Assembly: GCA_008000375.1 (NCBI GenBank)
Contig: SMOI01000293.1
Span: 1-38,601, forward strand
Source of the DNA: Poteriospumella lacustris
Lineage: Eukaryota > Sar > Chrysophyceae > Chromulinales > Dinobryaceae
Direction: 5' to 3'
Length of the DNA stretch: 38,601 bases
The notes below the pieces were generated by a model. The model was not told the origin of the DNA and ran no database searches. It worked only from the letters and a program-made list of their open reading frames with translations. Each line of letters opens with the position of its first letter. Position 1 is the stretch's first letter. Shown here one piece after another: positions 19,087-29,591 of the stretch. A program made the translations under genes and the position numbers.

Positions 19087-19501
19087 GTTGACACCCTACC
19101 AAAGAACTCTTCAAAATAGAAGCGATTTCTGCGAATGCCACAACTAGGCTTCCAACAAGCGAGAATACCAAACTAGAATAAATGCTCAGACCTTTCTTTT
19201 CGATCCAAGCTTCTTCATATTTTTTATTCGATCGATCGATCGATCGATCGACCACAACAGACGAAGAGCCAAGAGCCAGCATGGGAGCAGCAGCAGTTGC
19301 AATGAAACGGCTATCTTTTCGTCGTCGTCATCTCGCGTCCTCTCCTCCATCACACGGCGGGATCACCTATACACTACCACCCACACACATACATACATAC
19401 ACAACCGAGAAGAGACCAATATAGTAAAACACATACAAATGAAGTGGATATTCATCCGTGCCTATTTACAAAAACAAAATAACAAACACCCAACAACAAA
19501 A
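19087..19501. other. Gap upstream of DRC3 with GATC repeat
   Basis: 415 bp holding the DRC3 promoter and the 3' flank of the next minus-strand gene. A perfect (CGAT)n run of about 22 nt lies at 19229-19250, and CA/CATA-rich sequence at 19380-19405. No coding signal is visible. Confidence 0.4.
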
Positions 19502-22500
19502 CTACTGCTTCGGTAGTGGATACGGAACTCCATCGTATTCGATATTTCGTTGGATAGATATGGCGAACTCGTACCATAGGATGTTTATCGCCAAGCCCAC
19601 GATAATTTTCACGTACCCTACAAAACCAAACCAAAACAATTTCCATCGAATTTTGTCTTGAATGAGCTTTGTTCGTTTTTCAATTATCTCAAGTAATGGC
19701 GACGAATGGATTGGTTGTTGACCTTTTGGGGGAACGGTTGGATGTTCTTGGCGCATATGAACGTTGGCGTCGGATGTGACACTGGTATCCCCAATAACTG
19801 TCGATTCCAGACTCAACCTGTCTTTGTCCATTTCATCAAAGGAGTCAATCCCTTCGTCCTCACCGTCATAAAGAACGGTGTCATCACCCAGCGGCTGCTC
19901 AATGTCGTGCACCATACGAGGGGATTCATCGGGTGGAATGGCATCTGGAGAAGACGATGTATTCTGAGAGGCTAGACGATTCTTGCGATGCTGGTTTCGT
20001 TTCCTTCGAGACTTTTGGATGGGTACATCAATTGCCACAGGAACCACAGGCGGGAGGAAACGCGCCCACCAAACTCGTAACAAGCCGCTAAAGCACAAAT
20101 CGCGTGAAATGTTGAGCAGCAGAAAGATAACCACCACCAAGACCCCTTGCAAGAGATGGGCGTTCCAAAACCATTCCATGCGACACATGCAGTCTTTGCT
20201 TCGCCGTTGAAGCAACACTTCATTGGGTCCATCACATGTGAGGTGACACTGGGGTATCGCGGTACAATCAAACATGGCAGACTGCATCTGTTGCCCCCAT
20301 CCGTTTGACCATTCCACTGCATTTTCCGTACGATATGCTTTCGAAGCATTGGTGTAGAAAATGAACTCGGGGCGACATTGGTTGGCTTGCCACAGTTCTT
20401 CAGTGATAATACTGTGGGCGGACAGGGTCTGTAAGTAGGCGGGACACCGCGAGGACGTGGACGTATTACGTTGAGTGCAATCGCTCTTAACACAGCAACT
20501 AGAAGAGATCTGTGCATCCAGTAAGGGCATATCAATACAGGTGAGGAGAAGGCGAGAAGCATCGACGTAGGCGGCGTAACTGTGATTCAATGAGCGAAGA
20601 GAGTCGAGGGACTGTAAATATGACTTTTGGGTCGTCGCCAGCCCCTGTGCACATGCCGCGACACTTTGGGAATTGTAGTACGCTATTCCAGTTGACCAAC
20701 GGGTATTCCCATGCGCTGCTGCTAGATTAAAAGCTGCCGAATTGGTCAATTCGGTCAGAAATGTCTCGTTGGTGGAGTGATGGACGCAGGCTCGACAATA
20801 GCTGCGGTATTCGGGCACAATCAACGCTGAAACGAGGGGGAGGGGTCAGTGACATCAATTTCATACTGGCGAAGTCGTCGGCTTTACCTGAGATGACAAA
20901 GATTGTCACTACTACCATGGCCAAGAGGATGAGAACTTGTACCCATATCAGCGGCAGCAGCCGAAAAAACAGATGCAGGCATTGCACCGACGATGACATC
21001 GTGTTGAACAACGCGCTCTCTTCTTCTTCAATGGCTTTGATCGTTGGTAACTTAACCACACTACGCGACCAAAAGCGAATGAATAATCGTAGACTCTGTA
21101 CGCCGCGGTACAGATAATCGAAGAGAAACAAGATGCCCTGCAAGGTGAAGAAGGACTCGACGATCCAAGCGTAATTCATGGTGCCCATCGACCACGCATG
21201 AGATCTACGGGTCACCCATGATTGTAATGTTTGCGATTTCGTTTGTATCCATGTACTATTGACCGACAAGGAACTCGATAGCGAAGGAAGTTGGGACCAG
21301 AGAGAGGTGGTGGTGCTGTCGGTACTGGAGTTGTACAGAATGTTCTTCAGCTCACTCAAATATGACTGACATAGAAGACATAGACATGGACACATAATGA
21401 ACAGGCGGATGAAAGAGAAGCACTGCGAAAACATGACATGCAAACCAATCGAACGAACCTGACTGTCATACTTTTGCGCCGTTATCTCGTCTTCAGTGGA
21501 ATTCTCGGCGGGGTATCGTGGGGGATCATAGTCATCGGGAAGCCAGTGGATCCCGTCTAACGATACATGCAACTGCGATTGCAAGGAAACCATTTCCTCA
21601 CGTAGATCTACGGCAACGGCAGCAATGCGAGGCGATATGGATGACATGTATCCATCCATTTGCTTCACGATTGCCGAGGGATCTACACCGTTGTGGATAC
21701 CGGCAAGGGTTGAGATACACAGCATACCGATGGTGAAGACACTCATTTCTATAGGCATTTCACTGACCTGGGAAATCGATAGAAGTGGGTATACTTGGCC
21801 ACGTTGGTGTCAATACTAGCCAGTCATCCTGTTGTAAGGTCGAAGAGGCAGGTCAATGCAGTGCACTATGGACAAAGGCTCCATTTGGGGGGGGGGTTGA
21901 CGTACCGGCGAAAATGTACAGAAGTTAGGACTAGACTTGCCACACAAGTCTCCCAACGAGTAAAGGATTTTGGCGGTATCAAGTAGCCATCCAATGATTC
22001 CTTCTCCGCCCATGATGCTTTGATAGAATCGATTCGCATTGAGAATGGCGCGTTGAACGTCGCTTACATACCCACTCACCACCTGTTCGTATTGTCGAAG
22101 GGCCACGAAAATGTTGTCGATTTGACTTTGCAAGCGTCGTTGAGCGATGATGTATTCATTATAGATACTATCACCATATGAGCAGCTGTCAACTGTAGAT
22201 TCATCTAAGCTCATGCATGCGAGGATATCATTCGTCAGGTCATAGATCGGTACCATCGACGCATCAACTGTTGGTAGGTTTTGGCTGAACGCCACGTCGA
22301 TTTGTTCCAGTGAGAGAGCGTGAAGGAAGCTGGTTTTGTTATGCAAGTATTGACTGTTGTAAGAGGATAAATCGCTGGTATACGTTGCTAATGTGGTAAT
22401 TCGTGCTCCAAACACTTCGGTGTATGCGGTGGCTGCAGAGGTGGCCTTGATTGATGACGAATGATCCTCACCGATGGATGATTGCACACGATCTCTCTGT

Positions 22501-23021
22501 TGGCTTGTACAGTTTTGTCGATATGGAATGCTTCTCGTGCTTATTCCTGAGTTCCAACTTTGTAAAATATGAGTGGACGCGTCGATGGTATCGGAACAGT
22601 TCTGAAGTTGTGACGTCAACTGGCTCAACAGACCCGCGTTGTGAAGTCTACTCTGGGAAACTCGTTGATTCTCCTTAGTGATTGAAACGTTGAAGTCAAT
22701 AAAGCATGAAGCTAATTGGCGTCGAACGCACCACTCGTATTTGCCTCTTTCTTCCAATACCGCAGCATGAGCGGTCGAGCAGCTGTCATAGACGGAGGAA
22801 AACGTTGGAGCTGAAATGTAGTTGCTTGCAATTAATGTACTGTTCTTCAGAGATGAACTCCAAAGTGCTATTTGGGCGACCAGACAAAACCCCAGCCGGT
22901 TGAGGAAGAAGGACCAAGAGCTTTTCTGTTTCTTCTTCGACGAACGAGTGTCTGAAGTCGCCGCCGATTGTTGTTGCGGACGAAAGGCATCTGTGTATGA
23001 AAAATCCTCTCCCGCATCCAT
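19502..23021 (-). CDS. Multipass membrane glycoprotein of unknown function (4 exons, ~1,075 aa)
   Basis: I do not recognise the family. Exons: 23021-21906, 21767-21459, 21365-20888, 20826-19502; introns 138, 93 and 61 nt, frame kept. Hydrophobic segments: about 33-56, one near the start of exon 2 (MSVFTIGMLCISTLAGI), 540-561, 607-633, 857-876 and 1033-1052. Between them lie large hydrophilic, Ser/Thr- and Cys-rich regions with many N-glycosylation sequons (NSS, NST, NKT, NCS), which look extracellular, including a Cys-rich patch (CCVKSDC...C). The C-terminal part has a basic, then acidic cytosolic-looking stretch before the last segment and ends VPYPLPKQ. The 93-nt intron has a weak donor (GTTCGT) and is open in frame; I remove it because it would insert an odd transmembrane segment between two glycosylated stretches. 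The topology recalls prominin- or tweety-like proteins, but no motif proves it. Confidence 0.65.
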
Positions 23022-23726
23022 ATCTGCTTGATATTAATTATGGCAACGATGGGCTGTCTCAGACGGTGCAATACAAACCATCTCAACGTACATCATTCGC
23101 CCGTCTCACACCTCCGACGGTCTGTGTCAAGCGTCAGTCCAACCTACCGCTGGCGGCCGTTTCAAAATCAGCAACAGAGCGATGATATCGATGACGAGCA
23201 CTATCTATTGGACCAAGCGTAAAGAGATACATAGATGCAAAAGGGGCATTATGGTAGCGGCTTTAATCGTTCTCCACCTTCGTTGCACCGTGGTGGCTGA
23301 TACAACGCTCTTCATTCAGGTTCATCATGTTGTTCTATCTGTGCTGGTGGCGAGCTGGGCGCGCAAGAAAATTCGAAACGGCGGCGATGGTGCCGTTGCA
23401 ACAAACAGCGACGAACACGTGAGACGTCACAGCTGCTGCAAAAAGAGTCTACCGCAAATCGGTTTGAAGAGAAATAGGAAAGCGATAGAACACGCGTGTG
23501 AGTTGGCATACCACAGTCAAATCAAGGTATCTGAAAGGTCGTATAGAGCAGTCGTGAATAACTGCAAAACTCAATTTTGCCGTTGGTGCACAAGTGTGTC
23601 CAGTATCTCGTGCGTGGAGACCTTTTCCTAGGAGGTCCTTTTGCAAAGAGCACTTTCAATTTCAGTGACATTTCTGTCGTTTATCGTTATTGACTTCTTC
23701 GTATCAAAGATAAGACGAATTTGCAA
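23022..23726. promoter_or_regulatory. Divergent intergenic region, membrane glycoprotein / CCP5
   Basis: 705 bp between two divergent genes, presumably containing both promoters. A 149-codon open frame (23182-23631, plus) has mixed composition, no recognised domain and no supported partner exon, so I do not call it a gene. No repeats are seen. Confidence 0.3.
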
Positions 23727-26700
23727 ATGTCATTTTCAGCCCCCAGTTCACCCAGAAGTCCTTCGAAGATGACTTCCGCATTGGTGTCGGGGACATCGAC
23801 GTCGTCTCATCCCCCTCCTCCCGCTCATAACGTCTTTTCCTTTGACAACATCGTATTTTCATCAAATTTTGACAATGGAAACCTCGGTCGTGTAGAGAGA
23901 GTTCCCAATCGCCCATATGAATTCAAAGTTTGGACGGCGCCAGACAACATGGGCACCGAATTTCAATCCAAGCACTGTGCCTGGTTTCATTTCTCTGTCG
24001 CAGGCTTACCTATGGGCTGTGTTCTACGCATTCAACTGGTGAATGCATCAAATCATTCAGGACTGTACAAGCATGATATGGTGAGTTGCGAGTCATCGTT
24101 GCGAATTTCACCCCTTGTATAACGTTTCGCTGTGTTTCCTGTCGTTCTTATAAATAGCGGCCGGTGTATCGAAGCAGTTCAACCAATCAGAAATGGGTAC
24201 GGATTCGCAGTTCCGTTCGCTTCATCAAAGAAGGTGAAAATGCCCAATTGTACTTCGAACATTCCGTCGACGCCGACAACGACAAAATCTGCTTCGCGTT
24301 CACGTATCCTTACACCTACACACAAATGCAAACCGAATTGGCCAATTTCGACATGCATATCAATCGTATGGATGTGCCTGATTCCATCTTCTATCAAAGA
24401 GAGCTGCTGACGAGCTCCTGTGACGGTCGTCGGTTGGATTTGCTGACGATCACCTCGGTGAATGGTGCCAGTCCCACGGAGAAAGAGCCTCTGTTACCCG
24501 GTCTCTTTCCTGATACGTTGTCTCCTGCGCATAGCAATCGACCACCCGTCTTCCCAACCAAAGAAGTGGTCCTTGTCTCGGCGCGTGTCCACCCCGGTGA
24601 AGTGCCCGCGCAACACACCTTCAAAGGTGTGTTGTCCCTCCTGATGGATCCCGACGACCAAACCGCCCGTGAATTACGTGCGCGTTACGTATTCAAACTC
24701 ATCCCCATGCTGAATCCAGACGGTACGTTGTTGTGCGCTGTCGCTGTCCCCCGCTTTGCCCCGTGTTGCGATCTGAACCCTCTGTGCTTGTTCTCGGTCG
24801 TCGTCGTCGTTGTTGTCGTCGTCGCAGGTGTCTTTCGCGGCCATTTCCGCATGGATCAACACGGGCACAACTTGAATCGATATTACAACAATCCGGATCC
24901 ATCGTTGCAACCGACCATCTACGCGGCCAAGTCCCTCTTGGATTACTACGCCCAAGCCGGTCGCTTGTCGATGTACCTGGACATGCACGCCCACGCCTCG
25001 AAGCGTGGCTGCTTCATCTACGGCAATGTCCTCGACCAAGTCGAAGACCAGATTCAGAACCAACTCTACTGCAAGTTGATTTCGATGAATTCCGCGCATT
25101 TCGATTACGAAGGTTGTTTGTTCTCGCGGGAGCACATGTTTCGTATTGACCCCGGTGACCAAGCGAAGGGCTTGACCGCCGAGGGTAGTGGGCGCGTGCA
25201 TACGTATTTGGCGTATGGATTGGTGCATAGTTATACGTTGGAATGCAATTACAACACCAGTCGCATTGGCAACGAAGTGGCACCGCCCGAACAAGAAATC
25301 GCCGGGCAAAACGTGACCCTCGCCTCGCCCTTCACGACGAATCCCGAGAAGTACACCCCGTCCAGTTGGGCGGGGGTGGGACGCGCGTGTATCGTGGCCA
25401 TGTTGGACATTCGTGGGCAAAATCCCTGTTCGCGTATTCCGAAGTCGAAGTTCAAGACGTTGGATCGCGTGCGCAATGCCGTCGTGTTGGAAGTGCGCAA
25501 TCGGAAGGAGTACCAGGGCAAACAGATGTCGCGGGAACGACGACGCTCCATTTCCGACAAGAAACTGGCGGGTACCTCCGCGACACAATCCGATGAGTTT
25601 GTCTGGCGACGGGTGGTCGATGGCTACGAGGTACAAACCTCGGGCACCCGCAGTGGCACCGCCAGTGCCCGGTCGAGTTCTGCCTCGTTGACCGTCGCTG
25701 CGGCCGCTGCGGCGGCGTTGGAGCAACAAGCACGTATTGCGGCGGCCACCGCGGCCGCCGAAGCCAACAGCAACAGCAATCAGCCAAGTGCCGCCAGTTA
25801 TCTCTTCATTCCCGCGGGGAAAGAGAAACGGCGGAAGACGATGTCCGGTGCTCCGGTGGGCAAAGGCGTTTCAAGTATTGCGTCGACGGACAGTGCACCG
25901 ACCACGGCGCGACGAGATCCGACCACCACCACCACCGCGGCGGCAGCGGCAGCGGCGGCGGCGACTGCTGGGGTAGCAGCGAGTGATTCTGACTCGGTGA
26001 CGACGATCTCGGTGGCCAGCAGCAGCACAAATCAAGCAACGCAGCCTCACAAAGCGACGACGGGACCGGCGGCTGCTGCGGCTGCTGCGGCTGCTGTGGC
26101 TGCGGCTGGTCGACCTCCCATGCCCACCAGTGCCGGCCGCAGTACCAACCAACGCGACATGGACAGTGACACCCACCACGGCGACGGTGGCGCTGTCACC
26201 GCCCGCGAGAAGTACCAACACCTCGAACACCTGATTCTCGAGAGTCAAAGCGCTCGGGTGACGAGTCACAAGACGTTGTCCCCTCCGACCGCCACGGCCG
26301 CCACGGCGGTGGCTCCTCACGTCCACGCGTCCACCGATGGGCATGAACCGTTAACCGCCGAGTCGTTCTTGCACACGAGCCCCTCGAAGATGCTGCATGG
26401 TCCGTTGATCGGCAACACCACGAAGACCATGCAGCAGTACTTCCAGTCCTTCGCCGTGAATCCGGCGTCCCCATCGCAACAACCGCAGCACCAGCAGCAA
26501 CAGCAGCACCAGCCGCAGCCACCGCTGGCATCCGATCACCCCGGAGGAGGCACCACCCGACCGTCTCGTCCGCGCTCGGCCGATGCCCTGAAAAGCGTCA
26601 ACAGTAGCCGTCGAGATCGCAGCAACAGCAACGGCAACAGTGCTGCCACCAATGGCAACGGCAACGTCACGGTGGAAGTTCTCGTGCCGCCTGCCAAAGC

Positions 26701-27403
26701 CAGCCCCGACCGCAGTACGAGCAGCAGCCACAGTCACAGCCACAGCCACAGCAACAACCACAGCGATTTCGCCTTCCTGGACGGCCATTTCCATCCGCTG
26801 GCGTCGTCGACGTCTCCACCGGGGGCTGACAGCAGCGGCAGCGGCAGTCGCAATAGCAAAAGCTCGGACAGCAGTCGTCTGGGCGTCGGTGCGTCCATTC
26901 GCGATCTGATGCGGGAGCAGTCGATCCAGAAGCTCATCAAATTGAGTACGCATCCCACGATGACAGCACCCGCCAGCACCGCGCACAGCTCGACGAATGG
27001 CAGCTCGGCGGCCAGTACCCCCACGGTGGCCCCCGCCGCGATCAACTCTCAACCGGCACCCGTTCCCAGCGCCCGGCGGGGAAGCAACACGGGGCTGGGC
27101 GGCGGCAGTGCGCATTCCCCGGGCCCCAACAAGGACAATCGAAAGATTCTCGGGAAGACGTTGCATGCGGCGGGGGTGGCTCTGTTGATGCAAGGCCCCC
27201 CACCCACCGCCACCGCCGCCTCTGCGATCTCCACCGCGACCATGACCGCCGATCATGCGACGGAGAACCACCCGGCCAACCATTTGCTCTCGGTGCAAGG
27301 CATGAGCGCCACGAGTCGGAGCAGTTCCCAGGCGAACATGCACCATGCATCCAGCGCCGAATTGCACATTCCGGTGCCCATTCCCCATTACTCTCACCGG
27401 TAA
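23727..27403 (+). CDS. AGBL5: Cytosolic carboxypeptidase 5-like tubulin deglutamylase (3 exons, 1,164 aa)
   Basis: M14-family zinc carboxypeptidase of the CCP/Nna1 group; CCP5 enzymes remove the branch-point glutamate of polyglutamylated tubulin. Exons: 23727-24080, 24158-24722, 24828-27403; introns 77 and 105 nt (GTGAGT..TAG, GTACGT..CAG). The N-terminal CCP domain starts IVFSSNFDNGNLGRVERV, as in CCP5. Catalytic domain: zinc ligands H263 and E266 in ARVHPGE, third ligand H360 in DMHAHASKRG, substrate-binding HNLNR (320-324), catalytic E445 in SYTLECNYN. The insertion many CCP5 proteins carry before the DxHxH motif is short here. From about residue 510 the protein is a ~650-residue low-complexity tail of Ala, Ser, Thr, Gln and His runs, very GC-rich. 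The second intron is a stop-free multiple of three; removing it restores NPDG-VFRGH as in the family. The start is ATG 23727. Confidence 0.9.
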
Positions 27404-27610
27404 AAACAAGGCCTCGCTCACCTTCACCTCCCCCTCCCCCCATCGTCTGCTGTTGTTTGGTCGCTCTGTTCTCTCATCCTCGCCGACTGCGCTTTTTGTT
27501 ACTGCTGCTGTTCAGTCCCTTGTCGTTCGTTTTTTGATCCGATCCTGCGTCTCACGCTCATTCGCTGACGCCCCCCCCTCGCCCCGTTCTCTTCGAAATG
27601 GATCGTTTCC

Positions 27611-27655
<45 letters not shown>

Positions 27656-27997
27656 ACACACACACACACTATGTAGCTGTAGACACTTGTTATTTCACTT
27701 CATAGGTTTTCGTCGTCTTTTCCGTGTCGCTCTCTCTCGCTCTCTCTTCTCTCGCCCTGTAAGCAGTTGTTGTCGGTCTCTCTTCGCTGGTCGTCAGCTC
27801 AGGAAATAGTATATATACATGGGGGCGTGCCGTGAAAGAATGAGTCTGCGAACACAGAGATCTCCTCGCCAACCAACGTCGACGTCGTCGTCGCCTTTCG
27901 TCATTTGTCTCAGCTGATGCGACCCCATGCGACATGCGATACGACTTGTCGCATCCGTCGCATCGCATAAACCATAAAGTCGCATGTCGCAAACAGC
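27404..27997. other. 3' flank of CCP5 with CT/CA microsatellite
   Basis: Pyrimidine-rich sequence with a (CT)n run interrupted by TTT and followed by (CA)n at about 27610-27670. Near the right end, 27919-27991 is crowded with GCGA/TCGC words, including a perfect 12-bp inverted repeat (TGCGACATGCGA at 27928-27939 and its complement at 27980-27991). No gene is supported. Confidence 0.45.
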
Positions 27998-28000
27998 ACC

Positions 28001-28245
28001 GAACATGAAACATGAAACTTGAACGAAGAGAACATTAAACAGTGCCACAATACATTACGCACTCGCTAAACACGTATGAACGCGTAAACCAAATGCATCT
28101 GGAGATGCTCCCTCTTCCATTCTGAATGGCGGCAGATTCCACTGGCTGCGCAGATGATCCAGAAGAGTCAATCTGTCATAGAACGTTCCTAGACGTCATT
28201 AGGATTTACTGTGTGTGGAATGTTCGCCATCAAACGAAGCCAAGG
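28001..28245. repeat. Dispersed repeat, copy A
   Basis: Two blocks recur at 31829-32196 in the same orientation and order. Block 1 (about 28001-28040: GAACATGAAACATGAAACTTGAACGAAGAG... then AACATTAAA) matches 31829-31870. Block 2 (about 28090-28240: CAAATGCATCTGGAGAT...GGCAGATTCCACT...CTGCGCAGATGATCCAGAAGAGTC...CTAGACGTCA...GGATTTACTGTG...GGAATGTTCGCCATCAAACGAA) matches 32052-32196. Block 2 is roughly 80-85% identical with small gaps, judged by eye. No transposase, reverse transcriptase or long terminal repeat is recognisable in either copy. Confidence 0.8.
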
Positions 28246-29591
28246 CCATCCTGCCCCATCCGAGCCAAGGCCAACCATACTACGCGTACATAACGTGGAG
28301 AGGAACAAGTTGCCATCCTCGTTGCTCAAGGGTACGGCGGGCAACTCGTTGCCTTCCTCGACTGCAGGACGAGCGACGAACACCCGCCAGGTACACCCAA
28401 TCCATGCCCAAGACGCAATACCAGCGTCTTGGTGAGGCTCCTACGTAGACCATCGTTTTTGAGGTCCATCTGACTGCAGATAGTCTGATTCGCTGGAGAT
28501 GCCCGTCCTCTTCGTCTCTACAAACTGATGTCCACTGAAATTGCCCAGCAGAAAGTAATCACGTTGCCGGGGTGTGAAGAAGGATGAGCCATGCTCTTCG
28601 GTACTGGTCGAAGCTTCAATAGTCGTCGCAAGAATACTGTCTGTACAGTCAGCCAATGCACTCGCGTCAAGCCCTTGCCCGCCCCGACATCTGTCACCGT
28701 AACTGGCGCACGGACGTTAGTGCAACGTGGACAGTGACGAGCGGTGTAGTAGGGCGGTGATGTTGGGGCTTGGAGAGGTCACCTACAGGAGAGCCCAACG
28801 GACCAATACCACGCAGTGGGCAGCTGCTGGGTCGATCCGCTACAGCCGCAAGGTCACCGAACCCTCGTCCAGGACCCTTGCCCCTCCCCGCTCCAATGCA
28901 CGCGTCACGGTTGTGTGAATAGTAGCCAGCGGTAGAGACGACTGTGCACCGGCGGTGGCTGCGTCTGCAACTCATCGATGAAAACGAAGCTATCGCAGGC
29001 GAAGTAAGCAGGTCTTGCCCACGTTAGTGCAGCAAAAGGAGGCGCACCTCCAACCAACAGACTCGCCGACGCAAATTACTGAAGGACACCGTTGTTCCGT
29101 GCAAAGGATCGCGGGCGGGTCTTGACCCAGGGCTTCGATTGTTCTTGAATTCCTCTCTTTCAGGTTGGATGGAAAGCAGCTTGCCGTTGGCATGCTTCCA
29201 CCTTCGGTTCATTGTGCACGTTACATGGCATGTCGCAATGCAGTTCGTGGACGTTCTGCGGCTGATTCGTCCTTGACATCTCAACGAAGAAAAAAGCGAC
29301 TGCAGCACTGCAATGCCGTCCGGGATTTGAAAACGACAGCGACGTCGCGGGAAAACGTCGACGTTCGTCTGGCTCAACAACCACGTGTTGGTATCACCAC
29401 GAGCGCCTCGCTGTCCAAATTGTCGATTCTGCGACGCTTCCGACAGACAGTCTGCATCAAGGAACGCATCCGAAAACCGATAAAGATGTCTTAAGATGCA
29501 AGTGAAGTCTCGGAGCGCGTCCCGTCCAGCTGGGGGTCCTGATCTCCTGACCTTCCGATCAACACGCTTGTAGAGCATTCAGGAGAATGTC
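28246..29591. other. Gene-free stretch, probably repeat-derived
   Basis: A segment at about 28703-28765 (GCACGGACGTTA...ACGTGGACAGTGACGAGCGGTGTAGTAGGG) recurs inverted at 32325-32375. Elsewhere, frames of 60-184 codons occur on both strands (the longest 29024-29578, minus), overlapping and without recognisable family or start context. It may be the decayed interior of the element whose ends are at 28.0 and 32.1 kb, but no catalytic motif supports that. Confidence 0.35.

Noticed and set aside
23182-23631. 149-codon frame upstream of CCP5
   Set aside because: No recognisable family, no splice partner, and it lies in a divergent promoter interval.
29024-29578. 184-codon minus-strand frame and a 109-codon plus-strand frame over the same bases
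   Set aside because: They overlap antisense, have no recognised domain, atypical composition and no supported splice sites; the area is repeat-derived.
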